A stretch of 64,000 nucleotides of DNA from UTCHB3 sp002050155. Lineage in GTDB: Bacteria; Bacteroidota; Ignavibacteria; Ignavibacteriales; Ignavibacteriaceae. Positions 63,076-64,000 of the stretch are shown piece by piece. Where the stretch lies: NCBI GenBank assembly GCA_030584105.1, contig CP129491.1, positions 1,798,001 to 1,862,000 on the forward strand, given 5' to 3'. The position numbers and the translations under genes were made by a program. The notes under the pieces were generated by a model that saw only the letters and a list, made by a program, of their open reading frames with translations, had not been told where the DNA came from and ran no database searches. The stretch's first letter is position 1, and each line of letters opens with the position of its first letter.

Positions 63076-64000
63076 GCCAACCGCCCCGCGAGTGTATCAC
63101 CAATCTTAAAGAGATGGTGCAAATAACTGCGCGAATAATTCCGGCAAGTGAAGCAATCGCACCCCTCTTCAATTGCGCCAAAATCTTTGATGTGTATATC
63201 ATCCTGCATATAAATGTTACGGTAGAACCCCTCTTTCAGGTCATCGCGGGTGTTAATTCCCGCAAAATTTTTAAAAACATAAAGCCGCTTGTGTCTTGCA
63301 TCGCGGGTTGGGATAACACAATCAAAAATCTCATATCCGGCTTCCCACGCTTTCACCAAATTTTCAGGCTTGCCGATCCCAAGCGCATGTTTAGGGAAAT
63401 TTTCGCCGATTAAATCTGCAACATATCCCACCATATCCAACAATTTTCCGTCGTCATCGATGGGCCATCCACCGAACCCAAAGCCGTCAAAACCGATTTC
63501 CAACAGCGCTTCTGCGCAGGCTTTTCGAAGTGTCGGCTCGTTTCCGCCCTGCACCACTGCGAAGAGCAACGGGCGCCCTTCCTCACCCAACTTTCTGATT
63601 TTTAACTGTTCTTCGAACTCTTTTTTGCACCTTTTCGCCCACTTTACTGTCAGTTCAACGCTTTCTTTCTGAGTTTCTCGCGCTGCTACAGGGTGCGTGC
63701 AATAGTCGAGGCAGTACATTATATCCGAACCGATCTTAAACTGATATTTAATGCACTTTTCGGGTGTTAAAATGCTTTTTTCTCTCTCATTTTCCAACCG
63801 GTAAGTGAAGCCGTCTTTGTGAATTGTGCCCGCACCTGATTCGGTTATTAGCGAATAAACCTGAAACCCGCCTGAATCTGAAATCACAGGGCGTTTGAAA
63901 TTCATAAACTTGTGGATACCTCCGGCACCCTGAACGGTTGAAAGTCCCGGCTTTGTGCTCAGGTGAAGTGTGTTAACCACTATTGATTCAACGCCGCAAT
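63015..64000 (-). CDS. tgt: Divergent tRNA-guanine transglycosylase, partial (start outside window)
   Basis: The frame stays open to the right edge (VESIVVNTLHLSTKPG), so the N-terminal 50-70 residues are missing. TGT exchanges guanine-34 for a queuosine precursor in GUN tRNAs. SDSGGFQVYSL carries the first catalytic Asp, FDCVIPTRDARH the nucleophile Asp, and CDCFTC plus a later His the zinc site. The substrate loop is unusual: where typical TGTs read GGLSVGE this one has GGWPIDDDGK, and QGGNEPTLR replaces the usual QGG-x-Y-x-DLR. It may be a diverged TGT branch with a different base or tRNA preference. No queA or queC is in view. Confidence 0.85.
   Translation of the reverse strand, partial: CGVESIVVNTLHLSTKPGLSTVQGAGGIHKFMNFKRPVISDSGGFQVYSLITESGAGTIHKDGFTYRLENEREKSILTPEKCIKYQFKIGSDIMYCLDYCTHPVAARETQKESVELTVKWAKRCKKEFEEQLKIRKLGEEGRPLLFAVVQGGNEPTLRKACAEALLEIGFDGFGFGGWPIDDDGKLLDMVGYVADLIGENFPKHALGIGKPENLVKAWEAGYEIFDCVIPTRDARHKRLYVFKNFAGINTRDDLKEGFYRNIYMQDDIHIKDFGAIEEGCDCFTCRNYSRSYLHHLFKIGDTLAGRLATIHNLRFYTRLTDKLRAWR

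Noticed and set aside
63978..63980. GTG at 63980 as the true start of tgt
   Set aside because: The frame remains open upstream to the window edge with TGT-like residues, and the resulting protein would lack part of the barrel; the gene is treated as partial.
133..64000. tRNA or rRNA genes
   Set aside because: No cloverleaf-like segment or rRNA motif was noticed while reading the intergenic regions; a covariance-model search was not possible here.

Overview
The window looks like a chromosomal segment of a free-living bacterium of the Ignavibacteria/Chlorobi branch of the FCB group. The pointers are four secreted proteins with a C-terminal type IX secretion (T9SS) sorting domain carrying the NYPNPFNP signature, a PorV/PorQ-family outer-membrane protein, a TonB receptor with a carboxypeptidase-like regulatory domain, and few strong Shine-Dalgarno sites. 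This assignment is inference from gene content; no rRNA or tRNA gene was recognised.

Layout. 0-7 kb (+): an O-methyltransferase with an unusual C-terminal extension, a small outer-membrane barrel, lepA, lepB and a secreted subtilisin-like protease. 7.5-16.1 kb (+): a compact seven-gene operon of mostly unrecognised proteins (SPFH protein with four zinc ribbons, two membrane/coiled-coil proteins, a pair of paralogous coiled-coil proteins, a bactofilin-like beta-helix protein, and a tail-anchored zinc-ribbon protein), closed by a clear terminator. It is the best candidate for an undescribed membrane-associated system. 16.4-19.1 kb (-): a small membrane protein and an orphan phage terminase pair. 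19.3-47.4 kb: a large carbohydrate-utilisation locus, almost all on the minus strand: GH94 phosphorylase, two GH144/glycoamylase-like enzymes, a GH2 enzyme, an ABC sugar importer (binding protein and two permeases, no ATPase), a LacI-type regulator, CBM9-like secreted proteins, TonB receptor, PorV-like protein, and a divergent 1241-residue secreted six-hairpin enzyme. A LacI-type operator sits in the divergent intergenic region at 43.37 kb. By analogy with what is known of Ignavibacterium album, beta-1,2-glucan is a reasonable guess for the substrate, but cellobiose-like sugars are not excluded.

47.7-64 kb: a second SPFH protein paired with a 49-residue Arc-like protein, a thioredoxin-like protein, a coiled-coil/receiver protein, a GT4 glycosyltransferase, malQ, a T9SS beta-propeller-like protein, fabF, a DinB protein, an SDR dehydrogenase, recD2, an ArmA/RmtB-like 16S rRNA methyltransferase, and a partial divergent tgt that runs off the right edge.

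Two things stand out at fine scale. First, short tandem duplications (17-74 bp period) lie at gene ends all along the window, often copying the last codons and stop, or the ribosome-binding site and start, of the adjacent gene. Second, the ArmA/RmtB-like gene is preceded by three 8-codon mini-ORFs whose stops overlap the next start as TGATG, ending on the methyltransferase start itself.
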